NCBI GenBank assembly: GCA_964538085.1 | Contig: CAZIDF010000014.1 | Span: 29,212 to 93,211, forward strand | Source: G020348385 sp964538085 | Lineage (GTDB): Bacteria; Acidobacteriota; Aminicenantia; Aminicenantales; Aminicenantaceae | Direction: 5' to 3' | Length of the DNA stretch: 64,000 nt | Shown here: positions 1 through 8,140 of the stretch, one piece after another | How positions within the stretch are numbered: the stretch's first letter is position 1 | Layout of the letters: every line of letters starts with the position of its first letter | Notes under the pieces: generated by a model | Told to the model about the DNA's origin: nothing | Database searches by the model: none | The model's input: the letters and a program-made list of their open reading frames with translations, nothing else | Made by a program: the position numbers and the translations under genes

Positions 1-2246
1 CCCATCCAGGTATAGGCTGTGAAGATATACAGATTCGAAGTTTCCATCTGGGAAACTTTTTCCATAGAGATAAACGCCTCAGGATAGTAACCGCTGTCGA
101 ACAGCAACATCCCCAGCTTGAACCAGAAACTCCGTTGTTCGATAGTCAAACCTGTAGCCTTTTCATAGATCAGGAAAGGCGTTTTCCCTTCTCGTGACCA
201 GTTGAGGTTCTCCAGTATTTTTTGGAGCTCTTCTGCAGTGGGCTGCTGTGGAATATCCACCAACGTTTCGAAAGAGAATGGCGTCTTCAGCCTTTCCTCT
301 AGCCACTCCTTGTTCATGTTGATTCTTAGCCAACTGTGCGACATGGTTTCGCCGGTGTCATGATCCAGGGCTTTTTGGTAGTATTCCAGCGCTTCCGCCC
401 TGTTCCCCATGATATCCTTCAGCAATCCCAACCAGCCGAATGACGCGAATTTTGTGTCAGCATCAGTTTCTAGCTTCGAAATTCTCCTGAAACAATCGAA
501 TGCTTGCGAGTAATTCTCATACTCATACAATCCTATGCCAATGCGATACAGCATGTCGCTGTTTTTGACGTTTTCTTCTTTGATCTTCTGGTAGATTTCG
601 GGACTGTTTTCCGTACTCCATCCCAGAGAAAGCATCTCTAAAGCTTCATCCGAGATTTCAGCCAGAGGTTCATCCAGCATAGCCAGCTTGTGCTCGGGAT
701 CGATGATCGCTTCCTTCAGTTCCGATTGGCTCGTGAAGGTCAGTTCTTGCATATCTAAATTGCGGTCGATCTTTTTTACCTGTTCCGATCCGTCTTCGAA
801 TACAGCCTTGACCGGAACCGGCATCTTCATCGTGCCCAGCCGCCTCACTTTAAGGATCGAAAGATAGCCCTCTCCTTCCTGCCTGCTCTCCTGCCCCTCG
901 ATCTTGTAACAAAGGTATTTATTGGATCGCACCCATTGGTCGAAAAACCAATCCAGGCTTTGCCCGCTTTCCTTTTCGAAAAATCTCTGCAGTTCCCTCC
1001 ATCCCAGGCGTTTTCCTCCATAAGTCTGCAAGCATTTTTTGTAGATGCGCTCGAAAGTTTCCCGTCCTAATGCAGAATCGAGGGCGCTCACGATGCTGAA
1101 TCCTTTGCTATGGATCACGGTGTTGTTGTGGTCATACCGGATTTTAGAGAGCTGTGCAGGGGGAATATCTACCGTGGTGTCATTGTACATGGCCACCCCA
1201 TCGAGATAATTGCTCATCCAGCTTTGCCGCCTCTCGGGATCGACATCACGAGCCAGGATGTATTGGGTGTCGGCAAAGATCCCCATCCCGATCCACACCC
1301 AAGCGGGATTTTCAGGATCCAGAACCCACTCTCCCCAGTATTCATGACCGATCTCATGGGCTGTGATCCTCTGCCAGTGCATGAGCGATTCGCCTTCTTT
1401 AAATGTTTCCTCCCCATGGATGACGACAATTCCGGTGGCAAACGGGTATCCTCCCCAGCGTCCCGGACCGCCCGGTATGATGTACAGAAATTTAAAAGGA
1501 TAAAAACCCAGCCAATCCTTATAATACTTGATGGCATCGACCGCCGTGTCCATGCAGACAGATGCAGCTTTGGCTCCTTTTTCTGTAAAAAGAGTCGTGA
1601 CCTGAATGCCATCGACCTCACGGGTTTCCGACGTTTCATTGCTCGCCATATGTATGCCGAATGTTCTTGCTCCGTCGATCTCATATCTCCCTGTACGCTT
1701 ATCCAGTCGACCGCTTATGGCCAAAGCATACCCCTTGGGGATGTCCAATTTGACAGAAAAGGAATCATGCACCGGCAGGCCATCCCACCAGATCCTTGGA
1801 TACCAATTGGTGTTTCCAAAAGAGGTAATATTTTCGTCAACCTCGAAGGTCCTTTTGAACGTGATATCGAACTGGATCTGATTGCCGGGCATGAGTGGCT
1901 CTGGCAAATTAAAAAACAATGGGGATTCAGCCGTGGTCTCCGTCTCCATGTTTAAAACGGAAAGACTTTCTCCCAAGATTGAAACTTCGATCGTATAATC
2001 GGCGCTTTTGAGCCAGTCGATGGCCACCACATTGAAAGAACGATTCGTTTCATTCCTCAAAGTAACCGTCTCATTCCCTTCTACAAAACCGACATCCAGA
2101 TCGACTTTTGCATCGATCACATAATGGCACTTGGGCGGATCAGCCGGCACCCAGTACCCTCCCCCGCTATCGACAACGGACGGCGCACAGGAAACGCTTA
2201 TCAATAGGCCAAATAAAAGAAAACAAATAATTACGGTTCTTCTCAA
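1..2246 (-). CDS. M1-family (gluzincin) peptidase-like lipoprotein with C-terminal TPR-like region, 3' partial
   Basis: The reading frame is open from a TTG at 2246 to the window edge (about 748 residues visible). The TTG is preceded by GGAGG at 5 nt. The first 22 residues form a signal peptide ending in a lipobox-like SVSC, so an exported lipoprotein is likely. A gluzincin motif HEIGH sits at residues 297-301, in an M1-type context (HEIGHEYWGEW). The usual M1 third zinc ligand (WLNEG, a Glu about 18 residues after the second His) reads WIGMG here, and no GxMEN exopeptidase motif is present, so catalysis may be altered or lost. The C-terminal part has helical TPR-like repeats. It is the last visible gene of a minus-strand peptide-utilisation cluster, 260 bp after the M24 peptidase gene; I see nothing convincing in that gap. 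Family assignment is fairly firm; activity is uncertain. Confidence 0.8.
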   Translation of the reverse strand, partial: MRRTVIICFLLFGLLISVSCAPSVVDSGGGYWVPADPPKCHYVIDAKVDLDVGFVEGNETVTLRNETNRSFNVVAIDWLKSADYTIEVSILGESLSVLNMETETTAESPLFFNLPEPLMPGNQIQFDITFKRTFEVDENITSFGNTNWYPRIWWDGLPVHDSFSVKLDIPKGYALAISGRLDKRTGRYEIDGARTFGIHMASNETSETREVDGIQVTTLFTEKGAKAASVCMDTAVDAIKYYKDWLGFYPFKFLYIIPGGPGRWGGYPFATGIVVIHGEETFKEGESLMHWQRITAHEIGHEYWGEWVLDPENPAWVWIGMGIFADTQYILARDVDPERRQSWMSNYLDGVAMYNDTTVDIPPAQLSKIRYDHNNTVIHSKGFSIVSALDSALGRETFERIYKKCLQTYGGKRLGWRELQRFFEKESGQSLDWFFDQWVRSNKYLCYKIEGQESRQEGEGYLSILKVRRLGTMKMPVPVKAVFEDGSEQVKKIDRNLDMQELTFTSQSELKEAIIDPEHKLAMLDEPLAEISDEALEMLSLGWSTENSPEIYQKIKEENVKNSDMLYRIGIGLYEYENYSQAFDCFRRISKLETDADTKFASFGWLGLLKDIMGNRAEALEYYQKALDHDTGETMSHSWLRINMNKEWLEERLKTPFSFETLVDIPQQPTAEELQKILENLNWSREGKTPFLIYEKATGLTIEQRSFWFKLGMLLFDSGYYPEAFISMEKVSQMETSNLYIFTAYTWM

Positions 2247-2506
2247 TTCTCCCTCCAAAAAATGACGAACTTGTAAATATAAAACATCCTCAGTTTATAA
2301 TACTGCAATTTGCACATAAAAGTTGAAATGAATTTATCTCGAGAGTTGACTTGGTTCATTGGGGTGGCTCTGAATGACCCAGTCGTCGACCCTTCCAGGG
2401 CAATGGCCGAAGAACTGGATGCGGTGGATTTTTTACAACATTGCCGTCCGGTTTTTCCGCTTGGAGGAAGATTTTCAATAGAGGTTATTTCTGTTTTTTG
2501 AACCCG

Positions 2507-3685
2507 TCAGATCAAGATCAATTCTTTCTGGGGTTCGGCCAGGAATTCAGCACCGTCCTTCGTGATGACCACCATCTCTTCGATGGTGACCACACCGCGG
2601 CCTGGAACTTTGAGTCTGGGTTCTATCGTGAACACCATCCCCTCCTCCAATAGCTGGAATGGCTTCTGGGCGTACTTTTCCCATGCAGGGCCTAGAAGGG
2701 CGGTCCCGTCATGGGCGAACCGGCCCACTTGATGCCCCAGCGCATGCGGAAACTCCTCGTATCCCTGAGAAACGATATGCTCCCTGGCGATTTTATCGAT
2801 CTCCACGCCCTGGATCCCAGGCTTGATGGCCTGTCGCGCAAGCCCGATGGCCGTCACGATCGTGTCGAAGCCCTTTTGGACATCATCCGGAGCCTGAGTC
2901 TCCCCTTTTCCCAGGATGTAGAAAGATCTCTGGATATCCGAGCAGTAATCCTCAAATTTAACGCCAAAATCCATGTTCAGGACATGGCCTGGTTCCACCT
3001 TCCGGTCCGTGGGTTTGTAATGGGCTTCGGCCGTCTCCGGTCCTGTAAAAACCGCCGGGCAATGCGATTTTTCCCAGGCGAATCCCAGGCCCCGGTTCTC
3101 CACTTCCCTGATCATAAAATCGGCGATTTGTCTTTCGCTTTTCCCCGGAGCGATAAAAGCAGTCACTTTGGAAATAATATCCAGCGTATGTTCGATGGCT
3201 CTTGTCATCCGCTCCAGTTCATGGTCCGTTTTCCTTGCTCTCAAGCTGGAAGCGATCTTTTCAGCGGAGATGATTTTATCCGCGTACCCGATTTCAGATA
3301 GGAACTCGTGGATCGTCAGGTACATTCCGTGTGTCAAACCATCGCTGATCTCGCTGCCCGTGGAATAATTGAGGGCAATCGATGAAGGGTCGATCTTTTT
3401 TATTGCGTTGGTCAGGTGTTCTTTTACCCCTTGGACATACGCTAAAACATGTGTGTAGACCCCCAGGTCTTCAATGGTCGGTGTGTCCATCTGCCCGACG
3501 ATAGCATAACTCTCACCTGATTTTGTGATGATAAACGCCGAATGCCAGGTGACATCGGCACTGATCAAATAATCCAGCATCGGATCGTGAACGATCCCGC
3601 TCTCCCTTACGAATGTGATCCAACAATCCACATCGTTTTCATTCAAAATTTTGATGGCTTGATCGACCTTTTCTTTAATCAGCAT
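2507..3685 (-). CDS. M24-family Xaa-Pro aminopeptidase / prolidase-like metallopeptidase
   Basis: A 392-residue protein with the two-domain creatinase/aminopeptidase-P architecture: a variable N-terminal domain (about 1-150) and a C-terminal pita-bread domain. Metal-ligand motifs are visible in order: MDFGVKFEDYCSD (two Asp region), ALGHQVGR (His), TIEPRL (Glu) and VTIEEM (Glu). No signal peptide is seen, so it is probably cytoplasmic. It would release N-terminal residues preceding proline, or split Xaa-Pro dipeptides. The ATG is preceded by AGGAG at 6 nt. It follows a POT-like transporter gene, which fits hydrolysis of imported peptides. Whether it is PepP-like or PepQ-like cannot be decided by reading. 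Confidence 0.9.
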   Translation of the reverse strand: MLIKEKVDQAIKILNENDVDCWITFVRESGIVHDPMLDYLISADVTWHSAFIITKSGESYAIVGQMDTPTIEDLGVYTHVLAYVQGVKEHLTNAIKKIDPSSIALNYSTGSEISDGLTHGMYLTIHEFLSEIGYADKIISAEKIASSLRARKTDHELERMTRAIEHTLDIISKVTAFIAPGKSERQIADFMIREVENRGLGFAWEKSHCPAVFTGPETAEAHYKPTDRKVEPGHVLNMDFGVKFEDYCSDIQRSFYILGKGETQAPDDVQKGFDTIVTAIGLARQAIKPGIQGVEIDKIAREHIVSQGYEEFPHALGHQVGRFAHDGTALLGPAWEKYAQKPFQLLEEGMVFTIEPRLKVPGRGVVTIEEMVVITKDGAEFLAEPQKELILI

Positions 3686-3752
3686 TTCCCTCTCCTTTCT
3701 CTCATATTCCCAAGAAACAACTTTTTTTCAAATCTACTCTTGCTATTCAGAT

Positions 3753-3904
3753 TGTGGATAGTTAATGGGTGGAAAAAACCGTTAGGAGCCCGAGCGGGCA
3801 TGGTTCATCTCCCTGTAGGAGATGAGAGCGAGGGCGGATACCGAGCCGGTATTTCCGCGCTGGGGAAATACCGGCGTGTTTTTGATACCCATTATCTATC
3901 CACA
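3753..3904. repeat. Inverted-repeat-bounded structured element with three internal hairpins
   Basis: The ends are 18-bp inverted repeats with one mismatch (3753-3770 TGTGGATAGTTAATGGGT; 3887-3904 its complement with T/A swapped once). Inside are three hairpins: GCCCG/CGGGC (3788-3799), TCATCTCC/GGAGATGA (3805-3812 and 3818-3825), and a perfect 12-bp stem GCCGGTATTTCC/GGAAATACCGGC (3845-3856 and 3864-3875). The layout resembles either a multibranched RNA closed by a long stem or a small non-autonomous mobile element. It lies between the transporter and peptidase genes of a minus-strand cluster, so it may also affect readthrough. No protein is encoded. I do not recognise an Rfam family. Confidence 0.6.
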
Positions 3905-3934
3905 TCATTTCCTTGTGCCAAAAAAAAGGTGTTC

Positions 3935-5245
3935 CTACTCGGATCGTTCTTTGAACTCCCCTGCCTTTTTGATGAACAAAGATATAACAAGCATCCCAAC
4001 GATAAGGTGAGCTCCGGCTGTCCACCACAGGTACTCTGGATGACCCATCCGGTTATAAACTCCATAGAGTGTGGTGAAGGTCACACCGCTCAATCCTGAG
4101 CCAATCAGGAGGGCGACAAAATTACATCCCATGTAAAGCCCAGCCTTTTCTTTGGGTGCTATCCAGGTGATGTATTCCTGGATCCGTGGGGATGATGCCA
4201 TCTCACCGACAGCGAACAGGAACAGTCCAAGGAAAAAAAAGGAAGGGGACGCAATCCGGGCATAGCCCAAAATTCCAAAGCCTACTGCAGCCAAAAACAG
4301 GCCAGAAAGAAAGGCAGGAATGGCTTTGAATTTCTCCACGATGCGGGAAACAAAGAACTGGAAAATCATGATCACGTATCCTGAATGTGCAATGGTCTCT
4401 CCCAGGATGCGTTTCACTCCATCCACATCGTGGGCTAAAAAGTTTGCGAAGCCTGTGCCTAATACGCTTTTTATCTCTAGGTAAAGACGGGCTGTGTCGA
4501 GGTTGCTGTCCACATACAGAGCACATAAATTGAAAAACGCCCAGAAAGGAAGCCAGAAAAATAAACCGAGCAGAACGATAAAGACGGCAAACTTCCAATC
4601 TGAAAAGGCAATGCCGATATCTTTGAACTTTTGTCCTAGTGTCTCTCCTTCGATCTCTCTTTTGGGCTCTTTGTAAAAAAGGATCGTGAAAAGCAACATG
4701 ACACCGATGGCGATCGCTCCCGCCATAAAAGCTACATTCCAGGATATGACCCTCAGTTTCCCCATCACAAGAGGGCCGAAGGAGGCCCCTAAATTCACCA
4801 TCTGATAAAATATCCCGAATCCTAGTGTTTTGTTCGTCTTGTCGGTTACGGCCCGGACCGTTCCCGCTATCAAGGGCTTGAAGATACCAGCGGCCAGACC
4901 GATGCTGAGCATGGTCAGGGCGATCCCAGAAAATGATTTGGTAAGAAGCAGGAGCAAGATCGATGGCAAGTACGCCAAATATGAAACGATGAGGACTTTT
5001 TTGAATCCATAGCGATCGGCAAAAGTGCCGGAGATGATCGGGATCCCGTAGGAAAATGCCAGGAAAATGCTCTGGACAATTCCTAACTCCCCAGCGGAAT
5101 AGCCGAGCTGCTGCATGTAAATGCCGAAGGGGATAAAGATCCCATAGTAGGCGAACCGCTCCAGAATCTCGATGGTGTTGGCTGCCCAAAAAATCCCCGG
5201 AAATGGTGTCCTAGGCTCTTTTATGACCTGCGTCTTGTCATCCAT
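3935..5245 (-). CDS. POT/PTR-like proton-coupled peptide transporter (MFS)
   Basis: A 436-residue polytopic membrane protein with about 12 hydrophobic segments. Near the N-terminus it carries EILERFAYYG, which matches the ExxERFxYYG proton-coupling motif of the POT/PTR family, followed by the MFS loop motif ADRYGFKKVL. It would import di- or tripeptides with protons across the inner membrane. The ATG has GGAGG at 6 nt. The neighbours (amino-acid symporters upstream, M24 and M1 peptidases downstream, same strand) support peptide uptake. The central loop and C-terminal half are less conserved-looking, so another MFS substrate cannot be excluded. Confidence 0.75.
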   Translation of the reverse strand: MDDKTQVIKEPRTPFPGIFWAANTIEILERFAYYGIFIPFGIYMQQLGYSAGELGIVQSIFLAFSYGIPIISGTFADRYGFKKVLIVSYLAYLPSILLLLLTKSFSGIALTMLSIGLAAGIFKPLIAGTVRAVTDKTNKTLGFGIFYQMVNLGASFGPLVMGKLRVISWNVAFMAGAIAIGVMLLFTILFYKEPKREIEGETLGQKFKDIGIAFSDWKFAVFIVLLGLFFWLPFWAFFNLCALYVDSNLDTARLYLEIKSVLGTGFANFLAHDVDGVKRILGETIAHSGYVIMIFQFFVSRIVEKFKAIPAFLSGLFLAAVGFGILGYARIASPSFFFLGLFLFAVGEMASSPRIQEYITWIAPKEKAGLYMGCNFVALLIGSGLSGVTFTTLYGVYNRMGHPEYLWWTAGAHLIVGMLVISLFIKKAGEFKERSE

Positions 5246-5302
5246 TCTTATCCTCCATCCCTGACAATTTATTTCTGATCACATCGTCACTAAACAATAG
5301 GC

Positions 5303-6700
5303 TTATCTTTTGAATCTGTGCAGCCAACCGCTGAAAAAGGCGATGAACATGGCTGCAAGGATAGAAACAAACCCGACAGTGATAGACGGAAGAACCCCAT
5401 AAGTTGCGATCAATATCGGAGATGCCGCAGTGATGAATCCTCCGCCCAGCATAGGTTCGTAGAGAATCTGCTTGAAGCCGAAGGATTTGGCGGCAGGAGT
5501 TTTGAAATGGGGATCTGCCACGCGCAGCAACAGAAGCCCCAATGCCGTGACTCCTGTTTGCATTCCATATTCGGTGATACTCCGCTCGAACCAGGCATCC
5601 GGAAGCATTCGGGGCGCGATAAACCAGGTGGCAAAAATCACCCAGCACAACCCCACAATCATCAGTATGGAAAAGGGAAGGAAATAGGCAAAAAACACGT
5701 CCAGGCGGATGGAAGCAATGGCTGAGACTACCAAAAAATCCAGGGCCAGTCCCAGGATGCGGTCGAAGGTATTCCTATCCAGGTACTTGTCAAGGCCGGT
5801 TTTGGATGCGAAAATTTGGATAAACAATCCACCTAGCATAGCAAGGGGAAAAAGCGGAAAGCTCCCGAAAAGATCGGGCTCCATTTCGGCGCTCAAGCTT
5901 TTGATCCCGCTCAACATGTACCAGCCGATAAGGATCGCAACGCCCACAAACGCGGCATGGAAGGCAAAGGGCTCGAGAGCATCGGGGGAAATGGTCGTTA
6001 TCGATCCATGGCGCCGCTTCTCCTCGGGAATAAGCCCGCGCATCTCTGTGATGGAAAGCTGCTTAGGGTCCTTGATGATCTTGGTGTAACCCCGCCGCGC
6101 TGCCATGTTTATCATGATCATACCGAAAACCACAGCGCTGATAACGCCGACTGTGGCCGACATCAAACCGAGGTCAGATCCGGCTGCAAACCCCAGCTTG
6201 TCGAAGGCCTGGGCCATTCCAGCGGCCGTTCCATGCCCTCCTGAAAAACCGATCTCGAGAAGGCATCCAAAAAAAGGGGGAACGCCGAAAACAGGCGTGA
6301 GCAAAATGACAGAAATGCCCACACCCACCATATACTGTCCCATTCCCACGAGCCATCCGTAGCATAGCTGAGGTCCTCCCTCTTTCCATATGGTTTTGAC
6401 AGAGGGAACGGAAAATCCGAGAAACAAGCAGGCAAACACCACATTGATCAATCGTCCGGGGTAAAGCGCCCAGGAATCCATCATCTCTGGAGGGATTACG
6501 ATTCCGATGTATCTTCCGACGATATAGGGGCCCAGAAACAGACCGATAAAACCGGCTATCACGGATGCGGGCAAAAAAAGCCGCTGGAGAAAGACGAACC
6601 GGGAGCGAAAGTACTTACCGATGAGAAGAAGAAGGCTCAGCCAGCACATATCGATCATCAGGCGGGTAAGCTGATCGCCTGTGATATAAATATCGGGCAA
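5303..6700 (-). CDS. GltS-family sodium/glutamate symporter-like protein
   Basis: A 465-residue inner-membrane protein with about ten transmembrane segments. The motif FSGGHGTAAGM around residues 150-165 is characteristic of ESS-family (GltS) Na+/glutamate symporters. The protein is longer than E. coli GltS (about 400 residues) because of a loop rich in charged residues near the middle. The start is a TTG with AGGAGG at 8 nt; this ribosome-binding site overlaps the end of the upstream symporter gene, whose stop is only 3 nt away, indicating translational coupling. It probably imports glutamate or a related dicarboxylic amino acid. Confidence 0.8.
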   Translation of the reverse strand: MPDIYITGDQLTRLMIDMCWLSLLLLIGKYFRSRFVFLQRLFLPASVIAGFIGLFLGPYIVGRYIGIVIPPEMMDSWALYPGRLINVVFACLFLGFSVPSVKTIWKEGGPQLCYGWLVGMGQYMVGVGISVILLTPVFGVPPFFGCLLEIGFSGGHGTAAGMAQAFDKLGFAAGSDLGLMSATVGVISAVVFGMIMINMAARRGYTKIIKDPKQLSITEMRGLIPEEKRRHGSITTISPDALEPFAFHAAFVGVAILIGWYMLSGIKSLSAEMEPDLFGSFPLFPLAMLGGLFIQIFASKTGLDKYLDRNTFDRILGLALDFLVVSAIASIRLDVFFAYFLPFSILMIVGLCWVIFATWFIAPRMLPDAWFERSITEYGMQTGVTALGLLLLRVADPHFKTPAAKSFGFKQILYEPMLGGGFITAASPILIATYGVLPSITVGFVSILAAMFIAFFSGWLHRFKR

Positions 6701-6703
6701 CCC

Positions 6704-8140
6704 CTAAACCTCCTTCACCGGATGAAGTTCGTTTTCGGAGTGGGCGATGACCGTGGCAGCGGCGATGTCCCCTGTGATGTTGATCACGGTCCGTGACATA
6801 TCCAGGATGCGCTCCACACCCAGGACGAGGGCGATCCCCTCCATGGGTATCCCGACCTGCCGGAGAACGATAACGAGCATCAAAACGCCCATGGCAGGCG
6901 CACCAGCGGCCCCTATAGAAGCGAGGGTTGCGGTTAGGACGATGGCCAGCTGGTCCCCTAAGCCCAAGTTCATTCCGTAGACTTGTGCGATGAATATGGC
7001 CGTCACTCCCTGGTAGAGAGCCGTGCCGTTCATGTTGATGGTAGCACCCAAGGGCAGTACAAAGCTGGATATCTGTTTGGAAACGCCGATCTTGTCCTCA
7101 GCACACTCCATGGTCACGGGTAAGGTGGCCGAGGAGGAAGACGTGCTGAAGGCGATCAATTGGGCCTCGTAGATGCCTTTCCAGAATTTAAAATAGGGAT
7201 ATTTTGTGAAAAGAGTCACGACCGCCGGATAGGTGATGGCAAGGATGAACAATCCCCCTATAACAACAGCGCAGTAGCGCAGGAGGGACATCAATATATC
7301 CATGCCAAATGTGCCCACGACCGCCGCAATAAGGGCAAAAACCGCATAAGGTGCGATCTTGATCACGATCTCCACGATCTTGACCATGATGTCGTTTATC
7401 GCTTCGAAAAAGGAGATGACCGGCTCCATTCTTTTTTTATCGAGAAGGGATATGACAACGCCCATGAACATGGCGATGAAAATGATCTGGAGCATGTTGG
7501 CTTTTACGAAAGAGTCGGCCGGGTTGTCTGGGATGATGTTGATCAGGACATCTCCCAGTCCGGGCCTTTCCTCAGCCCGTATGGCCTGCGATTCGGCAGT
7601 GTCTCCATAGCTCGCTTTGAGTTCGGCTTGGACCGAATCCGGAATATTGGAGCCAGGCTTCAGAGTATTGGCCAGAAAAAGCCCCAGAGCAACGGCCGAA
7701 ATGTAATAGGCTAAGTAAAAAGCCAGGGTTTTACCGCCAATGCGGCCTATTTTTCGCATATCCCCCAGACTGGCCACTCCCACTAGCAGAGAGGCGAAAA
7801 TGAGGGGGATCACGACCATTTTTATCAAACGGATAAAGGCTGTCCCGATAGGACGGATGATGGCGGCATCGGGCCCGTAGACCAAGCCAGCTACCGCTCC
7901 AAGGACGAGCCCAACGAAGATCTGGGAGGCTACTCCCGTGCGTTTAAGCGTGGTGAAAAACAGGATGATGGTGGCGCCAAGAAGAAGAAGGGTCTGGAGG
8001 ATCTTGATGCTCACAGCATCTGCTGGAGTGCCGAGGACAAGGGCAAAAAAACAGAGGATCAAGGCCGCAACCGCGCCAAGGATCCGCTTTGTGGCGATAT
8101 TCATCGGGAGATTAATACCACATAATCGGTAAAATCTCAA
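6704..8140 (-). CDS. Dicarboxylate/amino acid:cation symporter (DAACS family)
   Basis: A protein of up to 478 residues with the DAACS/GltP-DctA signature: a serine-rich hairpin (FSTSSSSATLPVTMECAE) followed by PLGATINMNGTALY, where the NMNGT motif binds sodium and substrate. About eight transmembrane helices and two re-entrant loops fit the family. A TTG at 8140 overlaps the TGA of the upstream deacetylase gene (TTGA), but an internal ATG at 8104, starting MNIATKRILG, gives an N-terminus that begins just before the first helix and may be the true start; neither has a strong ribosome-binding site. It works with the adjacent GltS-like gene in glutamate/aspartate or C4-dicarboxylate uptake. Confidence 0.88.
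   Translation of the reverse strand: MRFYRLCGINLPMNIATKRILGAVAALILCFFALVLGTPADAVSIKILQTLLLLGATIILFFTTLKRTGVASQIFVGLVLGAVAGLVYGPDAAIIRPIGTAFIRLIKMVVIPLIFASLLVGVASLGDMRKIGRIGGKTLAFYLAYYISAVALGLFLANTLKPGSNIPDSVQAELKASYGDTAESQAIRAEERPGLGDVLINIIPDNPADSFVKANMLQIIFIAMFMGVVISLLDKKRMEPVISFFEAINDIMVKIVEIVIKIAPYAVFALIAAVVGTFGMDILMSLLRYCAVVIGGLFILAITYPAVVTLFTKYPYFKFWKGIYEAQLIAFSTSSSSATLPVTMECAEDKIGVSKQISSFVLPLGATINMNGTALYQGVTAIFIAQVYGMNLGLGDQLAIVLTATLASIGAAGAPAMGVLMLVIVLRQVGIPMEGIALVLGVERILDMSRTVINITGDIAAATVIAHSENELHPVKEV

Noticed and set aside
2310..2501. Short plus-strand frame in the gap between the M1-like and M24 genes
   Set aside because: No ribosome-binding site, odd composition, no motif.
3906..3920. 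TGGCAC on the minus strand near the structured element
   Set aside because: No TTGC at the -12 position.
4203..5189. Overlapping frame inside the POT-like transporter gene
   Set aside because: Same strand, another frame; composition Arg/His-rich and domain-free, a shadow of the membrane protein.
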